A DNA stretch of 64,000 nucleotides from Holophagales bacterium (GCA_016716705.1 JADJVF010000037.1:1-64000), one strand, 5' to 3'; numbered from the stretch's first letter, positions 36,776-46,763 are shown. Made by a program: numbers and translations. Notes: generated from the sequence alone by a model not told the origin.

Positions 36776-37555
36776 TCAGCCCGGGATCAGCCGCACGACC
36801 GAGGGGAGGATCAGGAGGAGCTGGACGGCGTCGAAAACGCCGTGGGCGACCATCGACGCCACCACGGATCCCGTCTTCTCGAAGGTCACCGAGAGAACCG
36901 CGGTGATCGCGAGGAGGCCGACGAAGAAGAGCGGGTCCCCGTAGCCGCCGTGGGAGACGAGGAAGAGGATCGACGCTGGCACTGCGCCGAACCTCCTCTG
37001 CAGGAAGCTCCGGAAGAAGACCTCCTCCACCGTCATCGCCGCGACCACGAGGACGAGCCGGCTCCCGAGAGGCTGGCTCGCGAGCCACCGCACGAGCGGC
37101 GGAATCGGCCGGATCTCCTCGACGCCCGCGAAGCGGAGCGCTCCCAGGACGACCAGTCCCGCGGCCACCGTCAGCCCCCAGCCGGCGAGCCCGACGACGA
37201 GCCCGATGCGCACCTGCCGGCCAGGCTCGGGCGTCGAAAGGGCGAGGAACTCCCTGACAGGCGGACGGCCCGCAAGCAGCCACCACGCGAGGAGGAAGAG
37301 GGCGAGAAGCTGCTGAAGCGCGAGGATGGAGGGAAGACTGAGACGGTCGGGATCGATCGGCCTGCCGAGGGAGAACGCAGGGAGGATCGTCGTCGCGGCG
37401 AGCGTGACACCGAGCGCCACGAGCGCCCCCGCGCGCCTCCGCCCGTTCGGAAAGGCGTCGAGCCGGAACGCTCCCTTCCGGCCCGCCACGACGACGATCG
37501 CCGCCACGATGGGCAGGGCGACGCCGAGAAGCAGGAAGGTGTCGAGGGGCTTCAA
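36776..37555 (-). CDS. CPBP-family intramembrane protease (CAAX/bacteriocin-processing type)
   Basis: A 259-residue inner-membrane protein with about eight helices. The abortive-infection/CPBP motifs are present: AAMTVEEVFFRSFLQRRFG (EExxxR), LVSHGGYG (His in a helix) and VAHGVFDAVQLLL (HxxxD, the second His region). These residues build the glutamate/histidine active site of Rce1-like proteases. In bacteria they mature or degrade peptides or membrane proteins, often of unknown identity. Nothing nearby points to a bacteriocin. Confidence 0.88.
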   Translation of the reverse strand: MKPLDTFLLLGVALPIVAAIVVVAGRKGAFRLDAFPNGRRRAGALVALGVTLAATTILPAFSLGRPIDPDRLSLPSILALQQLLALFLLAWWLLAGRPPVREFLALSTPEPGRQVRIGLVVGLAGWGLTVAAGLVVLGALRFAGVEEIRPIPPLVRWLASQPLGSRLVLVVAAMTVEEVFFRSFLQRRFGAVPASILFLVSHGGYGDPLFFVGLLAITAVLSVTFEKTGSVVASMVAHGVFDAVQLLLILPSVVRLIPG

Positions 37556-37708
37556 GCGGGCCTCAACGTCTCGGGGCGAGGCGGAGACGGCCGAGCGGTC
37601 GATCTGGCGGTGGGTCGGAGGGAGCGTTCATCCAGCGGACAGGAGAGTCTAGCAGGCGGACGAGGATCCCAGGTCGACGGGTCGAGGGAGGACGGGACAG
37701 ACGACCTG

Positions 37709-38482
37709 TCAGCGCCTCTCCGGCGTTCGTGGCTCCTGGGCACCGAACCTGGTCAGGAGAAATCCGGCGAGACGTTCGACGTATCTCTCCCCATGCTTGG
37801 CGGAGGCCTTGCACGGATCGCCGAGCACGCCCGTGGGGGTCAGGGCGGCCATACCCCGTTCGAGTATGAGCTTCACTTCGGCTTGGCCGGTGGGGCCGAC
37901 GTATCCCGGAGCGAAGCGGTCGGCGGCGACCAGGTCGCCCTCGAGCGCCATCATGATCGAGGTTTCGTTCTCGCCTGCGTGCGCACCCGCCTCTTCGAAC
38001 GTCACGCCGTACTCGGCCGACCCCTCGTTCAGGGCAGCCACGAATCCCATGAGGTCGGTGTAGCCCGTCACCTCGATCCCCGGATGATCTTCGCGCGATT
38101 CGGCAATCGTCTTCGCTACCGTCGCGAAGTTGCCGCCGTGGCTCGGCAGAAACACGATTCGCCGGAACCCGTGCCTCGCGAGACTGTCGACGTAGTCCCG
38201 GAGAAGCGCGTGCAGCGTCTCCGGCTTGACGGAAAGGGTTCCCGCGAACGCGAGGTGATGCTCGGACACGCCGACGGCGATCGTTCGAGCGTGGAGCGCG
38301 TGACCGAGACCGAGCGCCACGCGATGAGCGAGTTCGTCGCCGATCCGGGCATCCGTCATCGTCGGCAGATGCGGTCCGTGTTGCTCGGTGGAGCCGACAC
38401 CCACGACGACCGTCGTGAAACCGGCCTCGATCGCTGCCTTGATCTCCGGCCAGGTCATCTCTTCCATCTTGATCGTCTTCAC
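37709..38482 (-). CDS. Creatininase-family amidohydrolase
   Basis: A 257-residue enzyme of the creatininase/MftE fold. Metal ligands are in VGSTEQHGPHLPTMTD, VFLPSHGGNFATV and EAGAHAGENETSIMM, matching the family's Glu, His, Asp and Glu set. The start is taken at the GTG 38482, preceded by AGGAG six bases upstream; an ATG 15 bases later is possible. The family covers creatininase, riboflavin-pathway ArfB (FAPy deformylase-type) and mycofactocin MftE. No creatine or mycofactocin genes are nearby, so the substrate is unknown. Divergent from a methyltransferase gene. Confidence 0.88.
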   Translation of the reverse strand: MKTIKMEEMTWPEIKAAIEAGFTTVVVGVGSTEQHGPHLPTMTDARIGDELAHRVALGLGHALHARTIAVGVSEHHLAFAGTLSVKPETLHALLRDYVDSLARHGFRRIVFLPSHGGNFATVAKTIAESREDHPGIEVTGYTDLMGFVAALNEGSAEYGVTFEEAGAHAGENETSIMMALEGDLVAADRFAPGYVGPTGQAEVKLILERGMAALTPTGVLGDPCKASAKHGERYVERLAGFLLTRFGAQEPRTPERR

Positions 38483-38639
38483 CGCTCGCTCCTCTTCCCG
38501 CACGACGGTGCGCAGCCTGATACACGATACGGCCGAGAGCTGGTCCACGGATCGGCCAGCCTTCGCTCGTGCGCGGCTTGCCCCGGAAACCGGACGATCC
38601 CGTGAGAACCCAGGAGACCCTCCGCCCGTAAATGGGTTC

Positions 38640-39383
38640 ATGGGACCGGTGAGGCCCATGCGGGACGCGCCGAACCTGCTTGCGGGGAGCCCGGCGGCCG
38701 TGACTGCGATTGCGTCGATCCACGAGATGCTGGCCGAGCACATCTCAGTCGGCGGAAAGGTCGTCGTCGACGTCGGCTGCGGCACAGGTGAGCTGGTCCG
38801 GTGGCTCGTCGGCCATGGCGCGACGGTGACCGGCGTCGACACGCCCGCCATGCTCGCCAGGGCGGAGGCCGCCCCACGTGCCGGCGGCGAACGCTATCTC
38901 CCCGGGGGGGGCGAGGCGATCCCGATCCCGGACGGCCACGCCGACCTCGTGACCTGGGTCGCCAGCCTTCACCACGTGCCTGCGGATCGGTTGCGAGACG
39001 CCATGGCCGAGAGCGCCCGCATCCTCCGGCCGGGCGGCGAGGCAGCGTTCGTCGAACCCGTCGGCGAGCCAGGGTCGTACTACGAGATCACCCGCCTGAC
39101 CGGCGACGAAAGAGAGATCCAGAGCCTGGCCTACGCCGCGATCCTCGATTCCGCCGACGTCGGGCTCGAGGTCCAGGTCGAGACCTTCGGGTATCTGTCA
39201 CGGTCGTTCGCCGACTACGAGCACCTCGTCGAAGTGTTCGTGGACTCGGTCGAACTGCGGGCCGAGTGCCTTTCTCGGGCCCGCCCGATCACCGAGCGAA
39301 TGGCCTTCGACGCCGGAGTCGTCTTCGAGGAGTTCCGTTACCGGTCGATCTGTCGTCTGGACATCCTGCGTCGGTACCGCTGA
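38640..39383 (+). CDS. Class I SAM-dependent methyltransferase
   Basis: A methyltransferase of the Methyltransf_11 type, up to 247 residues. Motif I is VVDVGCGTGELVRWLVGHGA, the ribose-binding acidic residue is in VTGVDTPAML, and IPIPDGHADLVTWVASLHHVP with ESARILRPGGEAAFVEPV are motifs IV-VI. An ATG at 38658 (MRDAPNLL) has GGTGAGG just upstream and may be the true start; the one at 38640 has no ribosome site. The last third (RSFADYEHLVEVFVDSVELRAECLSR) is helical and likely shapes the acceptor pocket. The acceptor is unknown. Confidence 0.8.
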   Translation: MGPVRPMRDAPNLLAGSPAAVTAIASIHEMLAEHISVGGKVVVDVGCGTGELVRWLVGHGATVTGVDTPAMLARAEAAPRAGGERYLPGGGEAIPIPDGHADLVTWVASLHHVPADRLRDAMAESARILRPGGEAAFVEPVGEPGSYYEITRLTGDEREIQSLAYAAILDSADVGLEVQVETFGYLSRSFADYEHLVEVFVDSVELRAECLSRARPITERMAFDAGVVFEEFRYRSICRLDILRRYR

Positions 39384-39745
39384 GGGAGTGCCTCCCGGTT
39401 GAACCCTCACGCGCCGACGACCACTCTCTGTCTACCACGGGGGGGCCAGTGAGCACTCTCATCCCCAGTCTCGCGAGGAGACCCTCCTTGCGTGCCCCAG
39501 CCACGGCGAGGACTTCTTCGTGTTCCAGGCGGGTTCTTCGGACACGGTCCGTGCGCACAAAGCCTTCGTCAGGCTCGCGCCGCGGTGGATGGACCCCAGC
39601 TTCAAGGGCACCGCGACTGAGATCGGGGAAATGAAGGCCGGCATCTCGACGTCAGGCGACGTGCAGCCGCACCTCTCCTTCGCATCCGACCAGGCCGTCG
39701 AGGATCGCGCGAGAACCAGGCGAGATCCGCTGGTCCCGTTCCTCG
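39384..39745. other. Gene-free stretch before tRNA-Asp
   Basis: About 360 bases without a supported gene. One plus-strand frame (about 39,500-39,740) reads protein-like phrases (FVFQAGSSDTVRAHKAFVRL, PRWMDPSFKGTATEIGEMKA) but has no start with a ribosome site near it. It may be a decayed coding fragment. I see no repeat or attachment site. Confidence 0.35.
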
Positions 39746-39776
39746 AAAAGGAAAATGCGCCGCCTTCCGCGACGCA
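39746..39776 (-). terminator. Intrinsic terminator after tRNA-Asp
   Basis: On the minus strand an eight-pair stem (TGCGTCGC with GCGGCGCA, one U-G pair) with a GGAAG-type loop at 39776-39756 is followed by TTTTCCTTTT, 17 bases past the tRNA end. Confidence 0.75.
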
Positions 39777-39792
39777 CCCCTCAGAGAATAAA

Positions 39793-39869
39793 TGGCGGGG
39801 CCGACGGGGCTCGAACCCGCGACCTCAGGCGTGACAGGCCTGCGCTCTAACCAACTGAGCTACGACCCC
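39793..39869 (-). tRNA. tRNA-Asp (anticodon GTC)
   Basis: All arms fold: acceptor GGGGTCG with CGGCCCC (one G-U), D arm GCTC/GAGC with AGTTGGTTA, anticodon stem CAGGC/GCCTG around CTGTCAC (anticodon GTC), variable AGGTC, T arm GCGGG-TTCGAGC-CCCGT. Discriminator G and an encoded CCA complete it. A promoter lies upstream and a terminator downstream, so it is an independent unit. Confidence 0.97.
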
Positions 39870-39903
39870 GCTTTGAAAGACCGGCCCTTGCGGGCGGACG
39901 CGA

Positions 39904-39931
39904 ATTATACGCAGGCCCGGCGACGACGCAA
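39904..39931 (-). promoter_or_regulatory. Promoter of tRNA-Asp
   Basis: On the minus strand TTGCGT (39931-39926), a 16-base spacer and a perfect TATAAT (39909-39904), about 34 bases before the mature tRNA 5' end. The -35 falls just at the end of the tamA coding region. Confidence 0.75.
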
Positions 39932-39939
39932 GCGGCCGA

Positions 39940-42729
39940 TCAGAACGGGTAGCCGATGCTGAAGCTGAGGGCTCCGGCATCTTCCAACGGCTTTCGGTCC
40001 AGCCGGAATCCGTACTCCAGGCGGAACGGGCCGACGGGTGTCAGGTAGTGGAAGCCGAGTCCCGCGCCCCAGCGCCCCTGGGCGAGCTTCACGTACGACG
40101 GCGCGGCCCAGACGTTTCCCCAGTCGGCGAAGAAGACGAGCCCGAGCCCTCCGGAGACCGGGACGCGCCACTCCACGTTCGCGATCAGGAGCGCGTTGCC
40201 GCCGATGCCGCTACCGTCCTTCGACGTCTGACCGACGAGGCCGAGATCGTCGAGGGGAAAGGAGCGGTGCGTCGTGCGGCCTCCCGCGAAGAACCGTTCC
40301 ACGATCGGCGTGTCGAGGTTCGGGAGGCAGGCGGGGTTCGACTGCAGCGCGCACGGGACGAGGGACTTCGTGAGCCCCGCGCGGAACGCGGCGGCGGCGA
40401 TCCCGCCGCCGATCGGACGGTAGACGGCGATCTGTGCGAATCCCTTCAGGAAGTTGGCGTCCGCCGACGCGGCCGGGAAGGCCCACTTGCCTTCGAGGGC
40501 CGCGAAGTAGCCCCTGGACGGGACGATGGGGTCGTCTCGCGCGTCGACCGCGGCGCTCGCGCCGATCGAGTTGATGAAGATCCGCTGATCCTGCCTTTCG
40601 ATCTCCGAGAGGATGTCGGGCGGGGCGTTGGGCTCGACGATCTCGTACTGGTAGCGGACCGCCCCCTTGAGCAGACCGACGATGGGCCGGCCGACCTCGA
40701 GGAAAGCCCCTCCTCGTCGAACGGAATACGCTTCCCGTATCTCGTCCGCGAGGTATCCCGTGATCGCACCGGAGAGTCCCGAGTCGAAGATCGACCGGTC
40801 GGCGACACGCACGAGGACCCGCGTGTCCCGGCGCGAGTAGCGCGCCTCGACGACCCCTGCGATCGCGCGCCCGAAGAGGTTCGAGTGCGTCAGGGCGAGG
40901 GAGAGCCGGGGATTCAGCGCCCGCGTCGCGCGAGCGTCGTACTCGAGCCCGAGACCGTAGAGGAGGCTCCAGGGCTTGGCCTCCTCGACCGTGACCAGGA
41001 CCGACCGCGCGTCGCTCCCGGCGTCGGGAGAGAGGCCCGACACGTCCACGCGCGAGAAGACGCCGAGGCGGTCCAGGTTCTGCTGCGTCCGGATGAGGCG
41101 CGCCATCGAGAAGGGCGTTCCCTCGCGGTAGGCGAGCTCCCTCTGGAGGACCGAGAGGCGCGTATCCCGCGCGCCCCGCAGAATCGTCTTGCCGAAGACC
41201 GCGTGCTCCCCCTCGCGGACCTCGTAGGAGACGTCCATGACGACCGGCGCGCCCGGCTGAGAGGCGACCGGCGTCGTCCGCCCCTCGACGCGGGCGTCGG
41301 GAAAGCCGCCGTCGCCCAGGGCCGTCCGGAGGGTCGCGAGGTCGGCTTCTACGTCCTCCCGCAGGAAAGGCGTTCCCCGCCTGGCACGGAGCCGCTTCCC
41401 CATCTCTTCGACGTCGAGGGAGTGGAGTCCCTCCACCGAAACGCGGCCGAACCAGGCAGGCGCCCCTTCTTCGACCCGGAATCGCACGTCGAGCTCGAAC
41501 GGCAGCTCGCCCGCCACCACCTCGACCGACGCCACCCTGGCCTCGGGGTAGCCGCGGGCACGGTAGATCGCAACGATGTCCGCCCGGTCGGCCGCGATGT
41601 CCGCGTCGACGAGCCGCCCCTTCTCCAGGAGGCCCCTCGGCCGGGTACGCAGGGCGGAAAGGAGGGTCTTCTCCTTCACCGCACAGGTGCCCTCGACGGC
41701 GACGTTCCCCACGACCCAGCGTTGCCCCGGCTCGGCGTGGAGCCGGACCTCCTCGCGATCCGCGGAGGCTTCCACCTCCAGGTCGACGCCGGCCCGCGCG
41801 TAGCCCTTTCGCTGCAGGGCCTCCCGGAGCGCGGCACGGAGGCGGTCGAGGGCCTCGCCGTCTGGCGGGTCCCCTTTCGCCCACGGGGACGCCGGGTTGC
41901 GAAGGACGTCGGCCTCCCTCATCCCCGAGACGTCGAGGACGACGTCGGGACCGGTGAAGACCGCATACCTCGCCGTCGCCCGTCCCGTTTCCCGGTCGTA
42001 CGCGGCCCCCTCGTAGCGCACCTCCGCCCGCGAGCGGCCGAGCGACCGGTAACGCTCCGCGTAGCGTTCGGCGTCCTCCCTCGCGACGGCCGCGCGAAAG
42101 ACGCGCAGCTTGCGGAGCTTCCCTTTCCGCCGGAGCTCCTCCGGCGAGAGCGGTCCGAGATCGCCCGAAAAGGAGGCGGGGGCCGGAACGGCGGGGCGTC
42201 CGGGATTCACCTCGAACGTGACGTCGACCGAGGTGTCGTCGGGGCCCGGCTCGACCCGCGGCGTCACCTCGGCCTCGAAGTACCCGCGCTCCTCGAGGAC
42301 GCGGAGCGCCGCCCGGGTCGCCGAGATGCCGACATCCACGCTCCAGAGATCGCGCGGCTTCGTTCCGATCGCGTCGACGACCCGTCCCTTCGACGGAATT
42401 CCGTGTCCGGAGACCTTCACCTTCGCGACCCGCGTCGCCGCGGAGAAGACGATCGTCACGACGGCCCCTCCCTCCGTCGGCGCGGCCTCGACCGCGAGGT
42501 CGGCGAAGCGACCCGTCGCGAAGAGATTCCTGAGCGACGCGTGGACGGCACGCTCGGTGAGAGGCTGACCGGGGCCGAGGACGACGAGCCTCGCGAACGA
42601 CTCCTCCTCGATCGGGGCGTCGCCGCGGAACGACAGGCTCACGACCTTGCGGCCCCACAGGCTCTCACCAGCCGCCGCGGGGCCGGCCGGCTGCAGGAGC
42701 GCGAGGGCGAGAAGGAGCGCTTTCCTCAA
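39940..42729 (-). CDS. TamA/BamA-type outer-membrane assembly protein
   Basis: A 929-residue Omp85 protein: signal peptide (RKALLLALALLQPAGPAAA), about five POTRA domains (KVVSLSFRGDAPIEEESFARLV; RVAKVKVSGHGIPSKGRVVDAIG; RWVVGNVAVEGTCAVKEKTLLSA; WFGRVSVEGLHSLDVEEMGKRL; VFGKTILRGARDTRLSVLQREL) and a C-terminal 16-strand-type barrel ending in FSIGYPF with terminal Phe. RFFAGGRTTHRSFPLDDLG corresponds to the barrel-lid RGF region of the family. It starts at a TTG that overlaps the tamB stop, which couples the two and supports a TamA role, inserting autotransporter-like or other proteins or moving lipids with TamB. BamA function is also possible; no other Bam gene is visible. Confidence 0.88.
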   Translation of the reverse strand: MRKALLLALALLQPAGPAAAGESLWGRKVVSLSFRGDAPIEEESFARLVVLGPGQPLTERAVHASLRNLFATGRFADLAVEAAPTEGGAVVTIVFSAATRVAKVKVSGHGIPSKGRVVDAIGTKPRDLWSVDVGISATRAALRVLEERGYFEAEVTPRVEPGPDDTSVDVTFEVNPGRPAVPAPASFSGDLGPLSPEELRRKGKLRKLRVFRAAVAREDAERYAERYRSLGRSRAEVRYEGAAYDRETGRATARYAVFTGPDVVLDVSGMREADVLRNPASPWAKGDPPDGEALDRLRAALREALQRKGYARAGVDLEVEASADREEVRLHAEPGQRWVVGNVAVEGTCAVKEKTLLSALRTRPRGLLEKGRLVDADIAADRADIVAIYRARGYPEARVASVEVVAGELPFELDVRFRVEEGAPAWFGRVSVEGLHSLDVEEMGKRLRARRGTPFLREDVEADLATLRTALGDGGFPDARVEGRTTPVASQPGAPVVMDVSYEVREGEHAVFGKTILRGARDTRLSVLQRELAYREGTPFSMARLIRTQQNLDRLGVFSRVDVSGLSPDAGSDARSVLVTVEEAKPWSLLYGLGLEYDARATRALNPRLSLALTHSNLFGRAIAGVVEARYSRRDTRVLVRVADRSIFDSGLSGAITGYLADEIREAYSVRRGGAFLEVGRPIVGLLKGAVRYQYEIVEPNAPPDILSEIERQDQRIFINSIGASAAVDARDDPIVPSRGYFAALEGKWAFPAASADANFLKGFAQIAVYRPIGGGIAAAAFRAGLTKSLVPCALQSNPACLPNLDTPIVERFFAGGRTTHRSFPLDDLGLVGQTSKDGSGIGGNALLIANVEWRVPVSGGLGLVFFADWGNVWAAPSYVKLAQGRWGAGLGFHYLTPVGPFRLEYGFRLDRKPLEDAGALSFSIGYPF

Positions 42730-45700
42730 CGGAGCCTCTGCCGGATCTTCACCTCCGCCGAGTAGACGCCGTTCTCGTCACGCAGGAACTGGACGAAGGC
42801 GCTCGGGGAGATCTGGTACTCGACGAGGAGGACCTGCTCCTGGTCCGTCGAGGCCTTGTAGGAGTAGGTGACGGTCAGGTCGTTCGACAGGCGCTTGGCG
42901 ACGGTGAGGCGCGGGGCGTCGAACGTCGAGCCGATGAAGACAGGATCGATCTGAAGTCGGTCGAGACGGAGAAACTCCTTCGTACGGCTCGCGGCCGCGT
43001 CGGTGGCGAGGCCCGCGATGAGCTCCCTGGCCGCCGCGACGATGTCCTGGTCGGTCGAGACGGGCGAGACCGACCCGACGCTCCCTGCGGAGGTGCTCGG
43101 GATCTCTCCCGTCGCGAGGATCGAGACGATCTGGGCCTCGGGGAGCTGCGGGTAGGAGGAGAACCGGGGAACCACGCGAGAGGCCGTGCCGGACACACCG
43201 AGCGTGAGGACGTATTCCTTCACCTGCGTCCTGGCCTCGAGCTCGAAGTAGGGGTCGTTGCTGGCCGGATTGGCGAAGACGACCTTCCCCTTCGTGATGT
43301 CGTACCGGAGACCGCGCAGCTCCAGGCGTCCCCCTTCCGCCACTTCGACCGAACCGAGAAGGAGGGGCCTCCCGAACGTCCCGCGGACCGTCAGGTCGCC
43401 CGAGCCGCGCATCCGTGCGACGTTGTTGCGGACCTCCAGGGCGCTCGGCGGGATTGCGATCCGGACTTCCAAAGCCACGTCGTCGAACCGGGTCGGCTCG
43501 GCGAGGGCCCCGGCCGCGCCGCGTCTGCCGCCGAGGAGGGCCTGGATCGACAGATCGAGATCCTCGGCGTAGATCCCCCGGGTCATCCTGAGCTCTCCCC
43601 GGGCCGAGCGGACTTCGTCGTCCCCGAGGAGAACGAGGTCTCCGGATGTCGTCGTACGCAGGCCCGGGAACGGTTCGCTTCGGAGGTCTTCGAGATGAAC
43701 GTTCAGCCTCAGGCCCGACATCCGGAGACCTTCGAGGGTGAGTGCCCCCGCCATGGCGACGTTCCCGTTCCACCGGAACGAAAGGTCGTCGGTCGTGATC
43801 CTGCCGGGCGTGAGCTGCAGCGTCCCGGTGATCCCCTCGATCGGCGACTCCCCGGGCGAGGTGACGAGCTCGAGGCCGTCGAGGCTGACCCGTCCTTCGA
43901 AGACCGGCCGTTCGAAAGTTCCGGAGGCCGACGCCGAGACGGCCATCCCCCCCTCCAGGGTCGCCCCGTCGAGGAAGGGCGTCAGGAGCGCCGCTTCGAT
44001 CGTCCCGACAGCCCGGATCAGGAGCTTCTCGTCGCCCCCCGTCTCGAGGCTGCCGGTCAGGGCGAGCTCGCCCTCCGGAAGCGGTCCGGCGGTACCCGCG
44101 GCCCGATGCGCCGCAAGGCGGACGTTCTCCCAGGAGAGTCGGCCGTCCGCCCACGTGAAGGGCGCCGGGGCCGGGAGGGAAACGCTGTGCGGGCCGACGA
44201 CGGCCTGAAGCGACAGGAAACGGCCGCGGGCCGAAGTCACGTTCCCCTCGGAGTCCCTCGACAGGTCCGCCTCGAGCGCTGCGGTCCCGTCGAGCTCCGT
44301 CTCGGGGGAGAACCCCAGGAGGGCCGAATAGGCCGCGATCGACTCGACCTCCAGGCCGACGCGAAGCGCAGCGCCGGTTCCGACCGCGGTGAGACGAGCC
44401 GCACCGGGCGCTTCGACTTCGGCATCGAGATCTCCACCGTGGAGCGCCAGGCGGAGCGTCATCTCCCGGCCCTGACGGGCGAGAGGCCTCTTCTCCCACT
44501 CCACCCCCGCGATCGTCGCCTTCGCCTCGAGATCCGGAACTTCGATCGTTCCCCGGCCGGTGAGCGAACCCGTGAGCCGTCCCGTCAGGCCGGGAATCCC
44601 TTCGGCGAGCGCCCCGAACCGCTCCACCGGCAGGTTCAGCGCCCCAGCTTCGATTTCGAACCCGTCGTCGGCGTACCGGTAGAAACCGTCGAGACGAGCC
44701 GTCCCGGATCCCAGCACTCCTGACACCGCCGAAAGCCGGAGGCGGTCATTCTCGAACCCCAAGGTCCCCTCGACGCGGTCGAAGGGCTGCCCCCAGAGGC
44801 GCGTCCCCTCGAAAACGAGACTCCCCTCGCCGATGACGCGTGGCGTCACGCCGTCGAGCGGGAGCCGGCCGGTGACGAGGCCCGTGATCGGCAGGTCGAG
44901 CGACAGGAACGAGAAGACCCTCTCTACGGGCCATCGCCCCGTCTCCGTCACGAAATCCGTCAGGCGGTACTCGGTGCCGAGCGCACCGCCCCATGCGATC
45001 TGCCCGCTCGCCCGCAGCCAGCCGCCCCCGTCGCGCGCCTCGAGCGGCTGCAGCGTCAGGACGTTCCGGTCGACGAGGAAATCGGCCGTCGTCTCGCCGA
45101 ACGGCACGCCCCGCAGGACGAAGGGCGAGGCCTCGAGCCGACCCGAGATGAGCGGGTCGGAGAAGCTTCGCGACAGCTTCGCGACCAGCCGTCCGGAGCC
45201 GCCCAGCTTCAGCGGTGGAGAGAGCGGCTCTCCCTGGATCGCCGGGTAGAAGTTCGCCGCGAGCCTCTCCGCTTCGACGAGGTCGGGCGCTTCGATGGTC
45301 AGCTCCCAGTCCGGTTCCCAGGACCCGATCCTGAGTGTCCCGTCGAGCGTCGCTCGGAGCCCCCCCGCCGTGACGAACGGCACGCGCGGGAAAAGGATCG
45401 ACCCGTCCTTCACGAAGAGCGGCCCCCCTCCGGAGACGGGAAGCGCGTGCCGCCCGCGGACGGCCGAAGGGACGCCCTGGGCGGCGACGAGTCGGATCCG
45501 ACCCGAGCCGTCGGCGTGCGCGGCCCCGCCGGGACCGAACGTGAGCGTCATGTCGAGGTCTGCGCGGGCCATCAGGCCCGTCCCGGGGAGGCCGAGGTCC
45601 GAGAAGAAGCGCTCGAAATCGATGCCGGTACCCGACACGGCGATCCGCACCGGAAGAGGTGCTCCCTTGAGCCTCCCGAGCTGAACGAGAGCTTCGAGCT

Positions 45701-46751
45701 TCCCCCCGGCGTAGTCCGCGTGGGCGACGTGCGCGAGAAGGCCGTCGGGATCGACGCGAATCGACCCCTCTCCGGTCATCGGAAATGGCCCGAAGCGCCC
45801 GCCCTCTCCTATTTCGAACTTCCCCCTCACCCGGAATCCGCCGTGCGGAGGGACCCGCACGCTCGCGACGGCCGACACAGGACCGGAAAGCGGGATCCCT
45901 GCTCCGAAATAGCGGTCCAGGTCCTCCCCGCGCATCCGCGCCCGGGCGAGGATGTTCACCTCCGGTCTCGTCAGGTCGTCGATTCCGCCGAGGGCATCGA
46001 CCGAGAGACCCTCGCCCCGAAGGCGGATTCCCCGGAAGCGGATCCGCCCTGGAGAGAGGACGAGGTCGGCCCCCACCTCCAGGTCGAGGACGTCCCCATC
46101 GTCCAGCTTGAGGCGGGCGTGCCGGCAGCCGAGGGAGACCCGGGTCGTCTTCGAGAACCTCCCGGAACGCGCGGTCAGCGCCGCGTCGGTGAGGATGACG
46201 TCGAGCCTCGACTTCCACTCGCGAAAGCGAATCGTCCCCTTCTGGAGGATCGCCTCCCGGATCCGGACGTCCCTGCCGCCGCCATCTCCCTTCGGCAGGG
46301 CCGCTGCAATCGAGGAGAAGTTGTTCGTCCCGTCCCCGAAGACCTCGAAGACGACGTGAGGCTCGATGAGCCGTACCTTGGGGAGGTCGATCCGTGTCTC
46401 CGAGACCTGCGGGACCCCGCGAAGGCTCACCTCCGCCGCCGAGAAACAGGGCGCGGATAGACCCCGCGGGTCGTTTGCGACGGCGACGTCCTTCACGAGG
46501 AACGCCGGAGGGACGAGGGCGAGATCGAAGCCTCCGATCGTCACCTTCCTCTTCAGCGCTTCCGAGAGGAGCGTCTCGGCCCGGCGCCTCATCAGGTCCT
46601 GGAACCGGGCGGAGCGGAAGACCGCGTACAGGACGAGAAGCGAGAAGAGGAACAGGAGCGAGAAGAGCCGGAGGACCCGGACGTGCTCGAGCAGGAGGTG
46701 GGGAATGTGGGGATGGGGGATCCGCCCGCCGAGCCCCTTCTTCGCCCCCAT
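42726..46751 (-). CDS. TamB-like translocation and assembly module protein
   Basis: A 1,341-residue AsmA-like/TamB protein. A single N-terminal membrane helix (about 28-46) is followed by an AsmA-type start (LLSEALKRKVTIGGFDLALVP) and then very long beta-rich sequence forming the hydrophobic groove of bridge proteins. The C-terminal DUF490 region is recognisable: VALEVRIAIPPSALEVRNNVARMRGSGDL, GSVEVAEGGRLELRGLRYDITKGKVVFANP, and DQEQVLLVEYQISPSAFVQF at the end. It would span the periplasm between inner membrane and the TamA-like barrel, probably moving phospholipid. It starts 12 bases after nadK and overlaps tamA. Confidence 0.88.
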   Translation of the reverse strand: MGAKKGLGGRIPHPHIPHLLLEHVRVLRLFSLLFLFSLLVLYAVFRSARFQDLMRRRAETLLSEALKRKVTIGGFDLALVPPAFLVKDVAVANDPRGLSAPCFSAAEVSLRGVPQVSETRIDLPKVRLIEPHVVFEVFGDGTNNFSSIAAALPKGDGGGRDVRIREAILQKGTIRFREWKSRLDVILTDAALTARSGRFSKTTRVSLGCRHARLKLDDGDVLDLEVGADLVLSPGRIRFRGIRLRGEGLSVDALGGIDDLTRPEVNILARARMRGEDLDRYFGAGIPLSGPVSAVASVRVPPHGGFRVRGKFEIGEGGRFGPFPMTGEGSIRVDPDGLLAHVAHADYAGGKLEALVQLGRLKGAPLPVRIAVSGTGIDFERFFSDLGLPGTGLMARADLDMTLTFGPGGAAHADGSGRIRLVAAQGVPSAVRGRHALPVSGGGPLFVKDGSILFPRVPFVTAGGLRATLDGTLRIGSWEPDWELTIEAPDLVEAERLAANFYPAIQGEPLSPPLKLGGSGRLVAKLSRSFSDPLISGRLEASPFVLRGVPFGETTADFLVDRNVLTLQPLEARDGGGWLRASGQIAWGGALGTEYRLTDFVTETGRWPVERVFSFLSLDLPITGLVTGRLPLDGVTPRVIGEGSLVFEGTRLWGQPFDRVEGTLGFENDRLRLSAVSGVLGSGTARLDGFYRYADDGFEIEAGALNLPVERFGALAEGIPGLTGRLTGSLTGRGTIEVPDLEAKATIAGVEWEKRPLARQGREMTLRLALHGGDLDAEVEAPGAARLTAVGTGAALRVGLEVESIAAYSALLGFSPETELDGTAALEADLSRDSEGNVTSARGRFLSLQAVVGPHSVSLPAPAPFTWADGRLSWENVRLAAHRAAGTAGPLPEGELALTGSLETGGDEKLLIRAVGTIEAALLTPFLDGATLEGGMAVSASASGTFERPVFEGRVSLDGLELVTSPGESPIEGITGTLQLTPGRITTDDLSFRWNGNVAMAGALTLEGLRMSGLRLNVHLEDLRSEPFPGLRTTTSGDLVLLGDDEVRSARGELRMTRGIYAEDLDLSIQALLGGRRGAAGALAEPTRFDDVALEVRIAIPPSALEVRNNVARMRGSGDLTVRGTFGRPLLLGSVEVAEGGRLELRGLRYDITKGKVVFANPASNDPYFELEARTQVKEYVLTLGVSGTASRVVPRFSSYPQLPEAQIVSILATGEIPSTSAGSVGSVSPVSTDQDIVAAARELIAGLATDAAASRTKEFLRLDRLQIDPVFIGSTFDAPRLTVAKRLSNDLTVTYSYKASTDQEQVLLVEYQISPSAFVQFLRDENGVYSAEVKIRQRLR

Positions 46752-46763
46752 CGCGGCGGTCGC

